Shown: in pieces, positions 1 to 47,700 of the stretch
Numbering within the stretch: position 1 is the first letter of the stretch
How the letters are laid out: every line of letters starts with the position of its first letter
Assembly (NCBI RefSeq): GCF_040412425.1
Contig: NC_089795.1
Span: 86,084,163-86,148,162 of the forward strand
Reading direction: 5' to 3'
From: Macrobrachium rosenbergii
Lineage: Eukaryota; Arthropoda; Malacostraca; Decapoda; Palaemonidae
Length of the DNA stretch: 64,000 nt
Position numbers and translations under genes: made by a program
Notes under the pieces: generated by a model
Database searches by the model: none
What the model saw: the letters and a program-made list of their open reading frames with translations, nothing else
What the model was told of the DNA's origin: nothing

Positions 1-649
1 GGAATCTGGTGGAGGACCTTTGGTTTTAGCAACCTTGGTGTTGGTACTTAGTTAGCCTTTGTCCTATTTCCAAAGATTGGTTTTGGGGGTTTTACAAAAG
101 TTTCTGTAGGGGATTATTGCCAACAGCTTGCCTTACACTTCATATATTCCTTGGACTATGCCAGTTAATATGTGTAGGTTCAACTCTTCATTGGGCCAGC
201 ATTTGCTCGACAGTTAGAAATGACTTACATAGGTAAGCCATATTATTATGGAATTGAGTGCTTTGTCTGGTTTGATGGCTTTGTAAGGAAAGAATATCTT
301 TACAATGAACTGAGATAGAAGGCCCCCATTAGAAGGGTATGTTTCTGAGCCTCAAACCCTGGTGTCTCTACCTATATTGGTAAAATGGTATTTACAAAAA
401 GCAACATTATGTTTATGAAACAAAATTATTGGGTAAAATGCACTATTTGATGTTAATCCATTTTTTTGCCTTGTGATGTAAGTTGTTTGCTTTATAAATT
501 TGAAAGACTGTTTGGGTAATTTTGTGTATTAAAAAGGGTAGTCATGAACAGTTTTCTAATAAGAAAAAGTCTCACTAAGTTATATTATTTTATTTTTAAC
601 TGTCAAAATCTAAAGGAAGTTATATTTGATGTGTTTTTGTTCCTTTCAG
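1..649. other. Intron upstream of the first visible exon
   Basis: AT-rich, no supported coding sequence, ends in a T-rich acceptor at 648-649. Earlier exons of the AT-hook/MYND gene must lie before position 1. Confidence 0.6.
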
Positions 650-33998
<33,349 letters not shown>

Positions 33999-34097
33999 GG
34001 AGTTGAACAATTGGTTTCGAACCATTAGTAAAATTTTTTGTGTTAGTTTTTGTACACTTGTTGTTTGGATGTACAATGTAGTTTTTTCATACATTGA

Positions 34098-34103
34098 AAT
34101 AAA
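34098..34103 (+). terminator. Polyadenylation signal AATAAA of the AT-hook/MYND gene
   Basis: This is a canonical AATAAA about 100 bp past the stop codon, followed by T/G-rich sequence. It fits a short 3' UTR. Confidence 0.5.
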
Positions 34104-34639
34104 ACAAAATTTTGTAAATATCTTTTGGTGACATCATTTAAACCAAATTTTAAAGGACTTTTTATTTCATTACCAAAGACTTTGTGTTATAAATATTAGC
34201 TTTGAAAGTACTAGAGATTTTATTTTCCATACCTAAGAGATTCTAAACTGTTCGTTGATTTAAATGGTGTTGGCAAAAGATATACTGTAACAGGAACTCC
34301 CTCATCTGTAATGTGCAAATATTTTTATTCTCTATTATCAGTTAGCAATTGAATACAGGTAGTTCCTGATATTACACTGTTCATTATGTAATGTAATTTG
34401 AATGAACTTGTATTGCATAATTGTATGCTGTATGAAGAGTCACTTTTTTAAAATTTATTTTAAGAGGCCAACAGTAGTTGAAGAAATTAGATAAAGTTAT
34501 TTTTTAAAGATGTTAAATTATGGTTGTTTTATACAGATTCATTTAGTTCTAGCAAAACATTAATATAAAATATTCATTTAGTTCTAGCAAAATATTTATA
34601 TTGGGGAAATTATTAACATCGAGGTACATTTGTCAACCA

Positions 34640-34995
34640 CCCTTTCGGAGTGTAAGGATCAACTCTCTTCGTTAAGTTGGTGGTGCTCCCAAACTGAGCA
34701 GACCTCATATAACAACCTCATGATGTCCTTATGAATACTGTCAACAGATAGGAAGCCCATGAAGTCATGGGTGTATTCAGGCCATATCCTCCTCAGACAC
34801 CATTCAGCATGGAAGCCTGAATTTATTATCCAAAGCCTCAACGAATGTTGATTGCATCCTTATGTTGAAGTTCCACCAATACTCCTTGATCATCTGATTT
34901 GCAGATTCTATGCTGAAAGCAGACCTAAACACCAAGATGATCTTGCTCCATATGTTGGTGTGGGTGGAGGTTTTTGGAGGCCCAAATAACACCCG
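34640..34995 (-). pseudogene. Coding-like fragment of unknown family, frame-shifted
   Basis: Two overlapping - strand frames (34992-34804 and 34841-34659) read like conserved protein: FSIESANQMIKEYWWNF, FVEALDNKFRL, then WCLRRIWPEYTHDFMGFL and VCSVWEHHQL. The frame change near 34810-34840 and lack of splice signals suggest a dead exon or transposon piece. I do not recognise the family. Confidence 0.3.
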
Positions 34996-35144
34996 AGTAT
35001 TTTAAAATGGGTAGTCCCTATTCTTTGGATGACTCAGAGCAGTATCTACAAAGAGAGGAGTCTGCCAAGCCAATATAATTGTTTGTATTCATTTTCTTCA
35101 TTGAGAGGGTCTTCAGAAGTTTGTCTTGATCCCCTTGTTATCTC

Positions 35145-35293
35145 TGTTTTAATGATTTCCCCAATGTAAATTATTTGCCCTTTTTGCATCTTTTCTATCT
35201 TTCCTCAACCACTTTGCTGTTTTAATAATTTCCCCAATTTAAATTATTTGCCCTTTTTGCATCTTTTCTATCTTTCCTCAACCACTTTGCTCT
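35145..35293. repeat. ~73-bp tandem duplication
   Basis: Two adjacent copies share TTATTTGCCCTTTTTGCATC and TTTCCTCAACCACTTTGCT with few differences. Confidence 0.85.
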
Positions 35294-35299
35294 TAAGAG

Positions 35300-35940
35300 T
35301 AGTTTTAGTTTCCAGTGTGGCAGTGAGATTCTGATTCTTTTCCTTCCAACTCCTCTCCTTGTCACTTGCCACCTTCCTTTTCTCCCTTACGTGGCTCTAT
35401 CCTCTATTCCCTGCCAGAGTTTGAAGTTTTTTTCTTTGTTTTAGAACATCTTGATTCCACCATGCCTTCTTTTCATCCCTTCCCCACTATCACACTACTC
35501 TACATACTTTTTTTATGCCTTCTTTCACAGGTTTCTACCACCTGTATTTTGATGCTGTTTTTTGCTGAGAGACTTAATTATTATGTTTTGTCAATCATAG
35601 CTAACCTGGTGTAACTGTGGAAACCTTTTCTTTTGATGTAATTATCATAATAATTGATTATAATAAAATAATCAGTCTGTTTCACCTTCTTGACTTGTTT
35701 CTACTCACAAGGACCTTGCAAAGAGATTGAGAGCTCACAGAATTAATGTTATTGGTTTGAGAAAAAAACCTAAAATTGTAGTACAAGGAATTGGTGGCAA
35801 CAGGGTTCTGCCAATGGGATGAGAAAGGAGGCATCAGCAAAACTTATCTCACCCATGATGCATCCAGCACCCATGATGCATCCAGTTTCTTCCAGCCCAG
35901 GTAACCAGAATGAGGGTTGGCCAGAGGTGGGCAGTCTACA
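35300..35940. other. Intergenic sequence without recognisable features
   Basis: An open frame of 82 codons is C/T-rich low-complexity. A short duplication, CACCCATGATGCATCCAG, occurs twice near 35850-35890. No gene is supported. Confidence 0.5.
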
Positions 35941-35959
35941 TTAAGACCATAGGATTGTT

Positions 35960-37905
35960 AGCTATGAAAAATATAAATTAATTAAAAATTTGTCATTTGT
36001 TCAGATGCAGAACAAACCTAGGTTTTAGTGTAAGGATAGACTCACTTTTGGTGGAAGGAATGAAAGTCGAACTGACTGGAGGTTCAGCATGCCTGGTCTC
36101 ACTTCCTGGCTAAGAAGCAGCAAAGGAAGCAGATGTAAGCCTCTGATCTGTTAGATAAATAGTTTATCAAACAGACTACTAGGCTAATACACAATGTGGA
36201 GAGAGATTGTATGAGAGGAAGTTAAAAGAACTATGTCTGTCAAGACGACAAACCTATGTTAGCCACTAATTTGTTTATCATTCCTCTCTCCCCTTGTGAG
36301 AGGAAGATACTAGCTTCTGAGGGAAATTATTTGTGTATGAATAAAATATATCCAAACAGAGTGGCCACACTCACCTGTATCTAACCAGTTCCAGCACATG
36401 ATGGGTCAATCTTCTCACTGCCTGCCAGTAGAGAAGAAAGGGGAAAGTCAAAAGGAAAAAGACCAGTCATCTCATTCACTCATTTTCATACCATCACCTT
36501 AGGTAGGATACAATGAGTCCTGCCAGGGGCACTGGATGCGCTACGCAACTTGTTAAGCAGCCACTAACAGACCAAAAGAAAAAATGTCCAAGGACCTGTG
36601 GGCAATATCCCACAGATAGAAGGATGTGAAGGTGGTCTGACGAAGTCAAGTACCACCCTTCAAAATCCTATGAACAGACAAATTCTTTTTGAAGGCCAAG
36701 GAGGCACCCAAACCCCTAACATCATGTGCTCTTGCATGCACTGTGTCAGCATTAGAGGCTAAAGAGGAACTATAAGCATGCCTGATAACCCAACGGAGCC
36801 AAAAGGAGATGGTACTCTTGGACACTTCTTTCTTCTGACCTGTGCTGACAAAAAGCCTTCGACACCCAGGTCTGAGGTGACAAGTCCTTTTTAGATAGCT
36901 ATGCAGTGCTCTGGCAGAATGGCAATTCATCTGGATCATTATTAACAAAATCTCCCAGAAAGGGGATTAAAAGGACTTGAACTTGTCATTATGAAATCAG
37001 GGATTTTGAGTCTTAGCTACAAATTCCAGGACAAATTCGAAGGCTACGGACCCCAAACCCCTTGTGTTTTTAACATCAAAAGAGACCATGAAGTTCACCC
37101 ACTCTCTTTGATGACGCCAAGACCAGTAAGACGACCATCTTGAGGGTCAAGTTTGTCTGATGATTGTTATAAAGGCTCACATGGAGCACGAGTGAGACTG
37201 CTCAGCAGAGTCGGGACCCAAATAGTGGTTTAAGCTCTCTAGGAGGACAAGACTGCTCAAAACTTTAAATTACCATTGAGATGTCCCCTGAGGAACAGGT
37301 TTACATCTTTCAAATGCAGGACTAAACCCAGAGCAGTTCTGTAGCCTTTGATGGCAGACACAGAAAGTCATTTCTCCCTATGGAGAAAAATAAGGAAATC
37401 AGCTACCTGCTGAACAGAAGTTACGACTGGAGAGAAACCTGTCGATGACACCAATCACAGTAGACGGCCCATTTTCCATGGTACGTGGCTGGGGAAGATC
37501 TTTTGAGATATCCATACATCTCTGCCTCTTGCTCGCAGGAGATACTGGATAGTCTCCAACCGTGAAGAGACAGGGATCCTACTGATTGGTGTTCTCTCTC
37601 GCTGTGAGGTTGGCAGAGGAGGTTGTACCATGGGGGACCTTCTCTCGGGACCACTGACAGCAAGGCTAGCAGATCGGGGAACCACTCTCCATGAGGCGAA
37701 AAGGGAGCTACTAAGGTCATGCTGAGGTCTATCATTGCTTTCTCCATAGATAGAAGAGCCTGTTTGCTTTCTCCTGATGTAGAGACCACTCTGTCCCTAA
37801 AACATGACCCTGACAACTTTAGCTTGTCAGCCACTACACTCCTCTTGACCGGAATATACCTGCTGAGAGGTCTACTGAGTGATCTATCATCCACTGGTGC
37901 ATAAC
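35960..37905 (-). mobile_element. DIRS-like retroelement remnant, second copy
   Basis: On the - strand, 37894-37421 includes a LVAPFSPHGEWFPDLLALL segment typical of the DIRS RT/RNase H end. About 37150-37030 reads LLVLASSKRVGELHGL and FVLEFVAKTQNP. 36948-36646 reads STISFWLRWVIRHAYS and RAHDVRGLGASLAFKKNLSV. These are recombinase blocks in the expected order, with stops between. The right end of the tyrosine region is cut. The left flank (35985-36002, AAATTTGTCATTTGTTC) matches end sequences of the 18078-20305 element. Confidence 0.7.
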
Positions 37906-38109
37906 ACTGTCGGTGAGTGAAGCTGGCGTGACACTAGGCCCCACTGAAGAATTCTTTAGTTTGGTAACTTGCTTCCATATTGTTTCATGTGGTTATTTCA
38001 TAAAGAAGGGAGGTCCTCCACTTTCAACTTGCATGGATTTCAGGTATTTTTTAAGGCAAGATGTGGTCTCCCATCTATTCATGGTAATAAAGCTTGCTTT
38101 GCCAGTTTA

Positions 38110-41100
38110 AACAACTAACCAGCACTACTGCTCAACTATACACTAGGCATGAAGGAAGTCTGTAGGTTCCATGGAAATGTGTCTCTGCTACAATAAATTA
38201 AGTGGGGATTTTTCCCAATGAAGTGGCCACTCACACTATTGGGCCAAAACAACACATAAATTCTTGGAATGGGAGAGTAGGAAGCATTTTACCTGTCAAT
38301 CTTACTAGCTTTGCCTAAATTAAACCCTCAATAATGTTATAAAGTACTCTCAGGACCAAGTTATTAAACTAAATTTATTAGTTTACCTACAACAAAAATT
38401 TCAGCGTTACACCTCCATAAATATATAAATAACCATATAAGACCTAAATTAACAGTTGGTATATTACTTTACACAGCACTGTTCAGTTAAAAAAAACCAT
38501 TATAATTGTAAGAGGAGACAATCAACTTGGCTCCACAAAAAGAAGAAAAAACTTTAAAATGATTAGCCTTTTGCAACTTACATTTTACCATCAGCTCTAC
38601 AACAATTTCACTGCAGCAATTACATGTCTCATATTTGTTCTCATAACCAAGGCAATAAAATACAATTGAAATTTACACACTAAAGGTGTCTTTATCGAGC
38701 AATTGTATTCTGCTTTTATAAAAACTTTCAAACACTGGTACAGTACCCATATTACAGGATTCCTAATAACTTTAATACAGTACAAGCTTTTCTTCACTTA
38801 CAAGACATCATACAAAGAAAATTACAAAGACATCACAGTTAGTAATAAAAACATGGAGAGAATTCACATTTTTCAGCTGTATGGATAATAGTTGAGTCAT
38901 TAGGAACGTGGGACGTGTCTCCGTCCACCTTTCATGTAGAAATGAAACCTTTCTTCCCTTCCGCTTTTTTTTTTTTTTTTCATTATAATCTTGCACTGTA
39001 TAATGACTAGTTTTTAGAAGCTATTGATGTATGAAGAAAATACAACTCTAAACTTCAAAGAACTTGGTAAGTCATTACATTCCTAAAAGTCCAGCTCACA
39101 TCATGTAGTTACTGTCCAAAGATACATAGTTAATGGAAGAAATAAAGATTTAATACACTTAATCAGTAACCCACATCTTACCGAGAGGTATCTGATATGA
39201 TTAGTTTTAATATGAGAATTAGGCAAATTAATAAATGCAATATTGTAATTATAGGCCAATCTAGTACCATAAAACTAATATGTGAGTTGTACACATGGCT
39301 TTTTGAGAAAAGGCAATTAAATTCCATGAGATTCTTACTTCTGTTAACTCGATTTCCCAACTTTTCATGAAATGTTTGTAAGTCAAATGTTTAGCTTAAC
39401 AGTTCTTAAATGTAATATTTTTTAACACAACCCATGGTATGTTATGTATTACCCTAAAAACATTACAACAAATATAAATCGCTCCTTGATTTCAACTATG
39501 GTAATTACTTGATACAATAAACTATTTTAATTGCAGCAAATTGAAAATTAAGTTGTTCACAACAGCAATATAACTGGCCACGAGATCTTTCTAAATAATC
39601 ATCTGCTGCTGTACACAGCATATCATAGCAAAGATGACTTTCTTTTTGTATTTTGACCATTCCCAGTAAAAAGTAAGGCCCACGTCTGGCAAACTGAATA
39701 TGTTACATTCTTCAGATAAGTCAAAACGTCTGGCAAACTGAATATGTTACATTCTTCAGATAAGTCAAAATGTAAAGTGTCAAATCTAGTAATGTGGTTG
39801 CAATACAGTGCTGGGTCTCTATCAGCAAATGACATGGTTGGCTACTGCCTACATTGTGGCTTGGTCCTTGCAATGTCCCTTTGACTCCAAGCTGCACAAT
39901 TCCTGCCATTTGATTTTCCTCTACCACCTCTGATCTCTTCCCACCTAGCTCTAACTTGACCAGTCTCCAATTTTCACCTTACACTTGGGAGTCCTTGACG
40001 AAAAACCCTATGAGCTTGGCAATGTAACTTGCTGATTTTGTTAAATGACTCTACAATAATAATAATAATTTTCTATCTGCTAACCTTGTAGCTTGGCATG
40101 GTCTTTAGCACTGAAGTGTAGGAAGACTCAAAAATTTTTGTAACATTCCTTCTGTCCCAGCAGCACCACTTTTATAAACTGTTGGTCTCTTCCTACTGTG
40201 TTTTGAAACTTCTTTACCTAGTTCCATGTTGTGGCCTCTTCAAGAAAATATCCTTTAAGGCAGTAATATGAGAGCAGAAATATGAACTATCCCTTAGGAG
40301 ATCACATGTGAATCATGAACAAAATATTGACAAAATAATGCCTCTTAAATTTGGATATAATGGGACTTACAGGCATCTGCTTTTGAAATATCCAAAATGT
40401 AACCAAATACAGCTTACATTCCATACAGTACTCTTCCTAAAACACTGAATTTTCTTCATTCAGGTCCACAAAACTTACAAATATTTGATCCTCTTTCTAT
40501 TAGATGGTTAAACTAGAATAACTTACCTTGATTAGAATTCTTTGGGCTAGCTTCCATAATAAAAATAGAAAATGGAAAAGAGCATGAAAACTGTATTTAA
40601 CAGAAACACAGTAAAACAATTCTTTCTCTTATCCTAAAGATCCCACCAAACTCCTCATTACTGACTTACCAAACAGTCCTAAAATCAAAATGTACTTGGA
40701 AAGTTTCTCTGACAATGTATGAGTAAATCCCATCTCCAACTTTCTATATACGTACCAACTGAGAAGTGATTTCTGACTGGAATGAAAGCTGCAAGTATTC
40801 CAAGTGTACAACTTTCTTCGGAGTTTTCTCTTTTAATTGAGTGCATGCTTCCTGCTTACCCTCAAAAAATCTTTAAAAATTACATAAATTTACAATGTTC
40901 TCAGTACATACCTATTTACAATTAAAATCTGTAAAAATTACTGCAGAAAATCTGCTATTTCAATATCAAAACTGCATTGTCAGACAATCCATATTGAAGC
41001 ATTGTAGGTCATACTTTTTTGATGAGAGAGAGAGAGAGAGAGTAAACTACCAACAAGATGCATTAAAAGTAACACTGTCATCTCAATAAATGAAAGAAAA

Positions 41101-41701
41101 TATACAGTATGGTAAAAAATATTGAAAAATTATAATTCAGTATGTAATAACATTGAGGAACAGGAAAACTGCTGGAGAATAGGAACAAGTATGCAGAAAT
41201 GAAAAATAAAGCTTCTTTTCCAATTGCAACTGAATTACTGTACTTTAACATCTTTACCGTGATTATGTTGCATAACAGTTTTAATATTGCAAGACATTCA
41301 GTCCCTGTTATATAAGTGACTTGTCAACTGAGCAAATGTTCAAAGAAAAGCACCTCTAAGTAAAAGGTTAAAAATATGGAAGGCAGGTAACTGAAAGGCA
41401 TATACAGAAAATGTAAGTATGACCTAACTAAAATGCTTTCGTCAAAAGAACAATACAAATTTTTCTCGAACATCTGCTATGCTATGACAATCCTCCTACA
41501 GTTTTCTAATTATCTCTCTCACAACGCTAAGCCAGTAGCATCTGCACCTACCTAGAGTACTTTAAAACACTTCTTCATATCATGAAATTATTATAAATAC
41601 TGTATCAAAATGAAATCAGTCCATCCTAATGTATAATGTTCACTTTCACTCTTTAATGTCCTCTTTAACTATACATATCAATGGTCTTTGTGACTTTACA
41701 C
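38110..41701. other. AT-rich intergenic region and SMNDC1 3' UTR
   Basis: This includes the SMNDC1 3' UTR of unknown length; a - strand ATTAAA at 41656-41651 lies about 46 bp after the stop. A 47-bp tandem duplication (CGTCTGGCAAACTGAATATG) is at 39683-39776, and a (GA)n tract near 41020-41041. No coding region is supported. Confidence 0.5.
39683..39776. repeat. 47-bp perfect or near-perfect tandem duplication
   Basis: Two copies of a unit beginning CGTCTGGCAAACTGAATATG, one substitution apart at the end. Confidence 0.9.
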
Positions 41702-44700
41702 TTAAGTTCCTTTCCGCCATTTTTCAGCATGTGTATACTCTGTCATAGGTTTACCTCCAATGCCGCACGTTCCTATACCGACTCTTCCGTTGGCCGCATC
41801 CGGGGTGGCAAATATTGACTTCTTTGTGACTCCCTTCAGTTTCTTAGCCTGTTTAGAAATAAATACAAATTAGTGGTAATTCAGCTTTCATCTTGACCAA
41901 GAGGCCAAGGGGGTATTACAAAAATGTTTGCTAGATGCACAGTACTGTATACAAGAAACCCAAAACCAACAACGAAAACATTTTAATTTCATCTCATTTA
42001 GTATTAAAACTAATGACTTACCCAGACAATGGAATTAACTTTTGGAACTCATGGTGGGCTGGCCAGAAGGGTTTATTTTTAATGATTACATCCGATCTAA
42101 TCGAATATACTGCACCCTCTCAAAAATTTTATACACAAACTGGAAATGATGTGGTTCTAACAAAACTTCTTTCAGGAAATTGTTGCTTATATGCTGTTTG
42201 CTGAAAGTTGGAAAATCACTTCTATTCTAAATTCACTACATTCAGAGACTGAGTCACGTGGGTTATTCACCAAATATCCACAGATCAGAAAAGTGTGGCT
42301 TCACTGTGGCTTCCTTCATGGAATGAACGCCACCAAAATCCATCTGTTGATTTAAATCTGATTTGCTAATTTTAGGATTTACTATTCCATAATGCCTGTC
42401 AGTCATTGAGACTATGGACTTTGGAGATACAGCAACGGTAAAACACTGACCGGAACAGGTACATTTGACCTAGTTATAGTAACCTTCCGGTTTTACTGCT
42501 TTATCAAGCATCCTCAATTCTTTAATGCCTGTATGTGCATGGACCCATCATTTTTCGGCATTTATACCAGCTCAATGCAATTTGAGGAATGAAAACTTTG
42601 TATGAATACAATTTATAATTAAAAGGCATCATTAATATTTGGAATGGCTGACCAGCAAGAGGTTTGAAAGGTGTAACTTGAGGAAAACATTGCAGTTGCA
42701 CTATGAATCAATTGTTTGGAGAGGGTGGAAAGTGAGATGGAAGAGAGATTATGAATGGAGGTACTGCAGAGTAAGAGGAATGAAAGGGATTGCAGCTATG
42801 GGTCGAAGGGACGCTGAAATGAACATTAAGTAATGCATAAGGGGAATCAGAAATACAGGCAAAATTTTTCAAAAAGAACCCGTTATTTCAATGCTAAGAC
42901 TGAAACAATTCATAGCAAGCCTCTATTCTCAGTGCCTCATCACACTGCTGCTGCCATCTCCATCCTGAAGGGATACACCACACAAACTAAAATTTGAATG
43001 GCTAGGATGATAGTTTCCAACATTCCACTGCCCTCAGCAATGTAGTCAGGCAACCAAAAAAACTAGGTTAAATGCTCAATATCTCCCTGAACACCTGTAT
43101 CCAAGTCATCAGACTACCTAGAAATACCTGAACCATGAGATTCTCTAAGCCATGGAAATAATGTACTCACTAAGTTATTCAGTGCAGTGGCAATGGAAGG
43201 GGTTTCTCAGCCAGTAGGGGAGTTTGCCGATGAACTGATGACTCCCACAATGCACTGGTCTATGCCAGTCTCTTTTAATTAGAAAATACCACCCAGCAAG
43301 TCCCTACCTGCGTATGAACAAACATAACGTATTACTGTTCCCTCTTCCTACTAATTCTGCTATCTGCTGTCCACTATCCACCCTTCCGAAGACAGAAAAC
43401 TGTCTGATGAAATATGGCTGGAGTCAACCTGGCAAGCACTAAAAGATAAGAATTCACTGGAAACAGTATATCTCTGGTGCTAAGGCTATGAAAAGGAAGA
43501 TGGAACTACCCTTTAGGATCTTTGCCAAGCATCAACTACAGTCTCTAGTGTGGTGACACACTGCCTACAAAGACCATCCTTACCTTTGTAGCAATGTTAA
43601 CTCCTCCTTATTCACCACATCTTACATCTAAAAGAGCATCCTAGCTACGAGTACGATGAACATTCAACAGAGATGACTGATAAATAGTCTAGCAAAAGCA
43701 AAATCCATTTGAATTCAGCAACACCAAACCAAATACACTATGCCATTGGCAAATAATGCAATCAAACTTGTTTTCAGCAAGTTCAGAGACAGCAAGGGAC
43801 TGCATGAAAAGATCTTCAAGCGACCAGTGTTTTCATCGTGAAGAAAACCTATAATGGGGGAGGTGGTAGGAAACATCCAACCAACTACAAAACGACAAAG
43901 AATTTACTGAAGCGACATATTCATAATGTTCAATACCATATCTAACTCTTAAATTTAAGTTTTTTATTTTTTCTGATTTTTGTTCTTCCTTGATGGATGA
44001 CCCCATTAAGCTCCTGATATCTGTCAAGACCCAGAATCATTTCATGTTTGTAATACCACTAAAAATGGGAACATATGAAAAATTACCAAACTGCTAAAAC
44101 TATAAAAAATAAAGTGATGAATAAGCATATACAACATGAAAAATGAAAAATTACAGTTAAAACAATATGAATGGAACAATGGAGGCAGTCCTTAGAACAT
44201 AACAATGTAGCTGGTAAGTACAGAAATTTGGTAAGATGCTATAGAAAAATATAATGGTGATGGGACCAGATAACATAATAATAAAATGGAACAAAATTAA
44301 AACATCAGTAATGGTGATGATAATGCTGACAACTCTGCCTTAGGGATATCAACTTTTTTAAATTTCTAGTCATGCTGAATGGACAAGATACATTTAAGGA
44401 ATGGGATGCAAAACCAAGTAGGTGAGATAAGTAAATATTTCTTGAACACTGCTGGAAAGAGCACCACAAAATGTTTATAAGCCATAAACAGCAACTATTG
44501 AAGCCTCTTTGCTTCCTTTCTCTGGCAATTTAATCTGAATCAACTAAATTTTTAGACAATCCCTAAATACGCTCCCACCCTGTATGTCAAATTAGGTCTA
44601 TGCAGAAATATCAATCTGAGATCTCGTATATCAAATATAAGTAGTGATTAACTACATCAATTAGATGACACTGGTTCAAAACAAACAAAAATACTATATC

Positions 44701-47700
44701 ACGTGGATATATACAGGCGACACAAGGTAATTCTCCTGCCACATACTCACCCCTCTAACTTTTGTAGAGAATGCAAGCCACTTGGCCTTCTCAGCTTCGT
44801 GGGCCTCTTCTATCAACTTTTGTCTATCATGTTTTTTCTGTTTCCTTTTTCTTGCCTGTTGACGCTGTGCTTCAACCTGTTTTTTCCTGGGAAGAAAAAT
44901 AATGGTGAAATAATGACCTACTTTGAAAATCTTCCAAGATACAAAAAATAATTTTAATTAGAAACAGCACTTGTGATTAATGGGCTGCCAATAACATTTG
45001 CACTAAAAAATAAATTTACCAGTTCACACACTCAATTGTGAAAGACAAAAAAGAGCGTGTACACACAATATTACTCACTCTGGAAACATTACTTGGTGCA
45101 ACAAGCGTAAAAAGAATAATCAACTGAAAACTTACGAGAGCCTAACCATCAGGATTTGCCTATCTAGCTTTGTAAAAATTTAGATATGCACTTGGTTTTA
45201 ATAGCCTAACCCCTACAAATAATGAGGAGACTGTCAGTGCACAGAAGTAACAATTTTGTGAACAATTTGTTAGTATCAGTCCCCTAAATAAAGGGTCGCT
45301 TTAATTCAGCCCAAGCAATAAAGAGTTAGCTGTAGTGAGTGAGCTATTACAAATCCAGAGTTTGGTCTCCTAATCTGGGATAAAAACAGCATTTTCAAAC
45401 TGACATGTATTTTATGTAGGAACACATTAAAATTAATATTACCATATCTTATAAAATTCTGAAACATTTAAAATAAAAAAATGAAAGGCTGTGCTTACTT
45501 ATTTCTATCAGACTCTGACGCTAAAGAAGCTGGATGCTGGCCTCGTTTTTCTCCAGGCACTCTTTCCTTTAACATAGACAATTTCGTAACATCTGAATTA
45601 CCGTATCCCTCAAAGCTGACTGCAACAAGGCCATCGTCTGTGATGGCATCTATGACAGCATCATACCTTCAAAAGTACAGAGAGAAAATGAGTGACATGA
45701 TGACAACACACATGCAAAGCCTGCACTTCCATAAATATTAAAATAGACTGTTAAAGACATACTGTACTTTATGTCAATGGATACAAAAATTAAAAATTGA
45801 TATCTCAGAAATTCATAGCTACAGTCAACCCCTGACTATTAGCGGTTCCAGATTCGCGGCTTTACCTACTTGCGGATTTCTCTGTGGAACACATACCTAC
45901 AAATTATTTGCGGAAAATTTGCCTATTCACGGTATTTTTCATAGGGAAATATTCACATATTACTGTATTTTCATATTTTTGTGACTAATTGAATTTTTTG
46001 TGATAAAACTTAAAATATTCAGGTTACTAGAAAAAATTACACTCCAAATGACAAAAGGTTACATAGAATAGATGTTTTCTTATGGTGGTAATCCTTTTTT
46101 TATTTTACATTATATTTTACACTGAAAACAAAATACATTACAAATGTGGCTTACCACTGAGAGTCTTCTGACCACATGGCAAGACACTCATCTCCAACTT
46201 TCCATGCTTTGACAGCCGATGCTTCGGCACTGCTACTCTGTGAACCATGACCAGCATTGCTGCCTGCAGCACTCGCTGAAAAAGGACAATTCACAATGAA
46301 AACGGCTCAAATGAAATTCAAAAAGCAATTCAAGTCTCAGAGTATTTTGCAGAACCCAGGCAACAATTCCTTTTCGGTTTACGTTACAAACCTTCAAGTC
46401 CAGTTGTAGCTGAAACTCACCAATACTTAGTAAGAGTTGCTTATCTTCTGGAGTTAGAATGAAAGCATTTTGCTGTTACGCAAACGTAGACACAGTACTG
46501 TTATGACAGGACACATATTACAGTATATATAGATTTTCATAATGAAATTCATTATTTGGATACTTACCTACTGTTAAAGATAGCTTATATCTCCGCTCCG
46601 ATAGGCAGGTCGGCATTCAAACAAAAGATTGAATGGCTGCCCAGATGACTGTCTAGTACACCTGTTCTCCACCAAGGTGTGCTTCAAATGTTTTAGCTCG
46701 TCAAAATTTTCCTTGACAGCCCACTAAGTTGTGGAGAGGCTGGGTGGGTAAGTATCCCAATAATAAATATGATTATGAAAATTTATAGTATTTGGGATGA
46801 ATCTTTCCTACTATTAAAGACAGCTGATTCCCACATTTAGAAGAGGATGGTGGGTAGTGCAGCTAGACAAAATCTGCTCGGCCAATTGAGCTAAAAGTTT
46901 CTTGCATGAAACCCAAAACATTCTTACCTGAATCCTTTCTGGATCTTACTGCCGCCAGAAGTTTGATTCCATTCAGGGAGCAAGGCTCTCATATGTGTGC
47001 AGCAAAGAGCAGTCTTGCAGAGAAAACCATTTCAATTCAACCAGAATGAAACAGAAGCTGCGTGAGGGGATCCCTGTGCCTGGGTCCAAAAGTCCTACAA
47101 AATGTCAGTCACTAAAAATAAATAAAGGTATGCTCCTATATATTTACCTTCATGTCCCCCAAAATATTAAAACTCGGGATTTAAAAGAAAGAGCCTAAAA
47201 GATTGCTCTTTCTTCGGACTAAGGGCTTTACTGTTTTCAAACATGATTCTACATACTTAAGGTAGTGAGCAGCCAAACAAATTGCACTTCTATTGCGACG
47301 CATTAATCCCATCCTCAAGCGACAGATTGTCATAAAACTAAATGAAGTTGCATCAACTCTCACATTATGAATGTTTACTTTCAATACAGGTAAAAGGTAT
47401 GGAGCTAGTTCTCATCCACTAACCTATAAATGCGTCACAGCGAACCTCGTGTTCTTTGACGAAGATGTTCTAGCAGGTTTCTAAAACCACAAAACATAAT
47501 GTTAACTTTGCCTCCTCCAGGCTTAACCTTTGACAAAGACATTCTACGTTTTCTAAAACCACAAAACATAACGTTAACTTTGCCTCCTCCAAACTTGACC
47601 TTTGACAAGGATGTTCTAGGTTTCTAAATTCTCAATTCATTTTCCTGAACCATAAGGGGAGTGGAAGGTGGAGCTAAAGAGGAAGTCTCAGTACTAATTA

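Noticed and set aside
544..649. ATG at 544 as the start of the large open frame
   Set aside because: A T-rich acceptor at 648-649 and the upstream composition show that 544-649 is intron; the exon begins at 650 in mid-codon.
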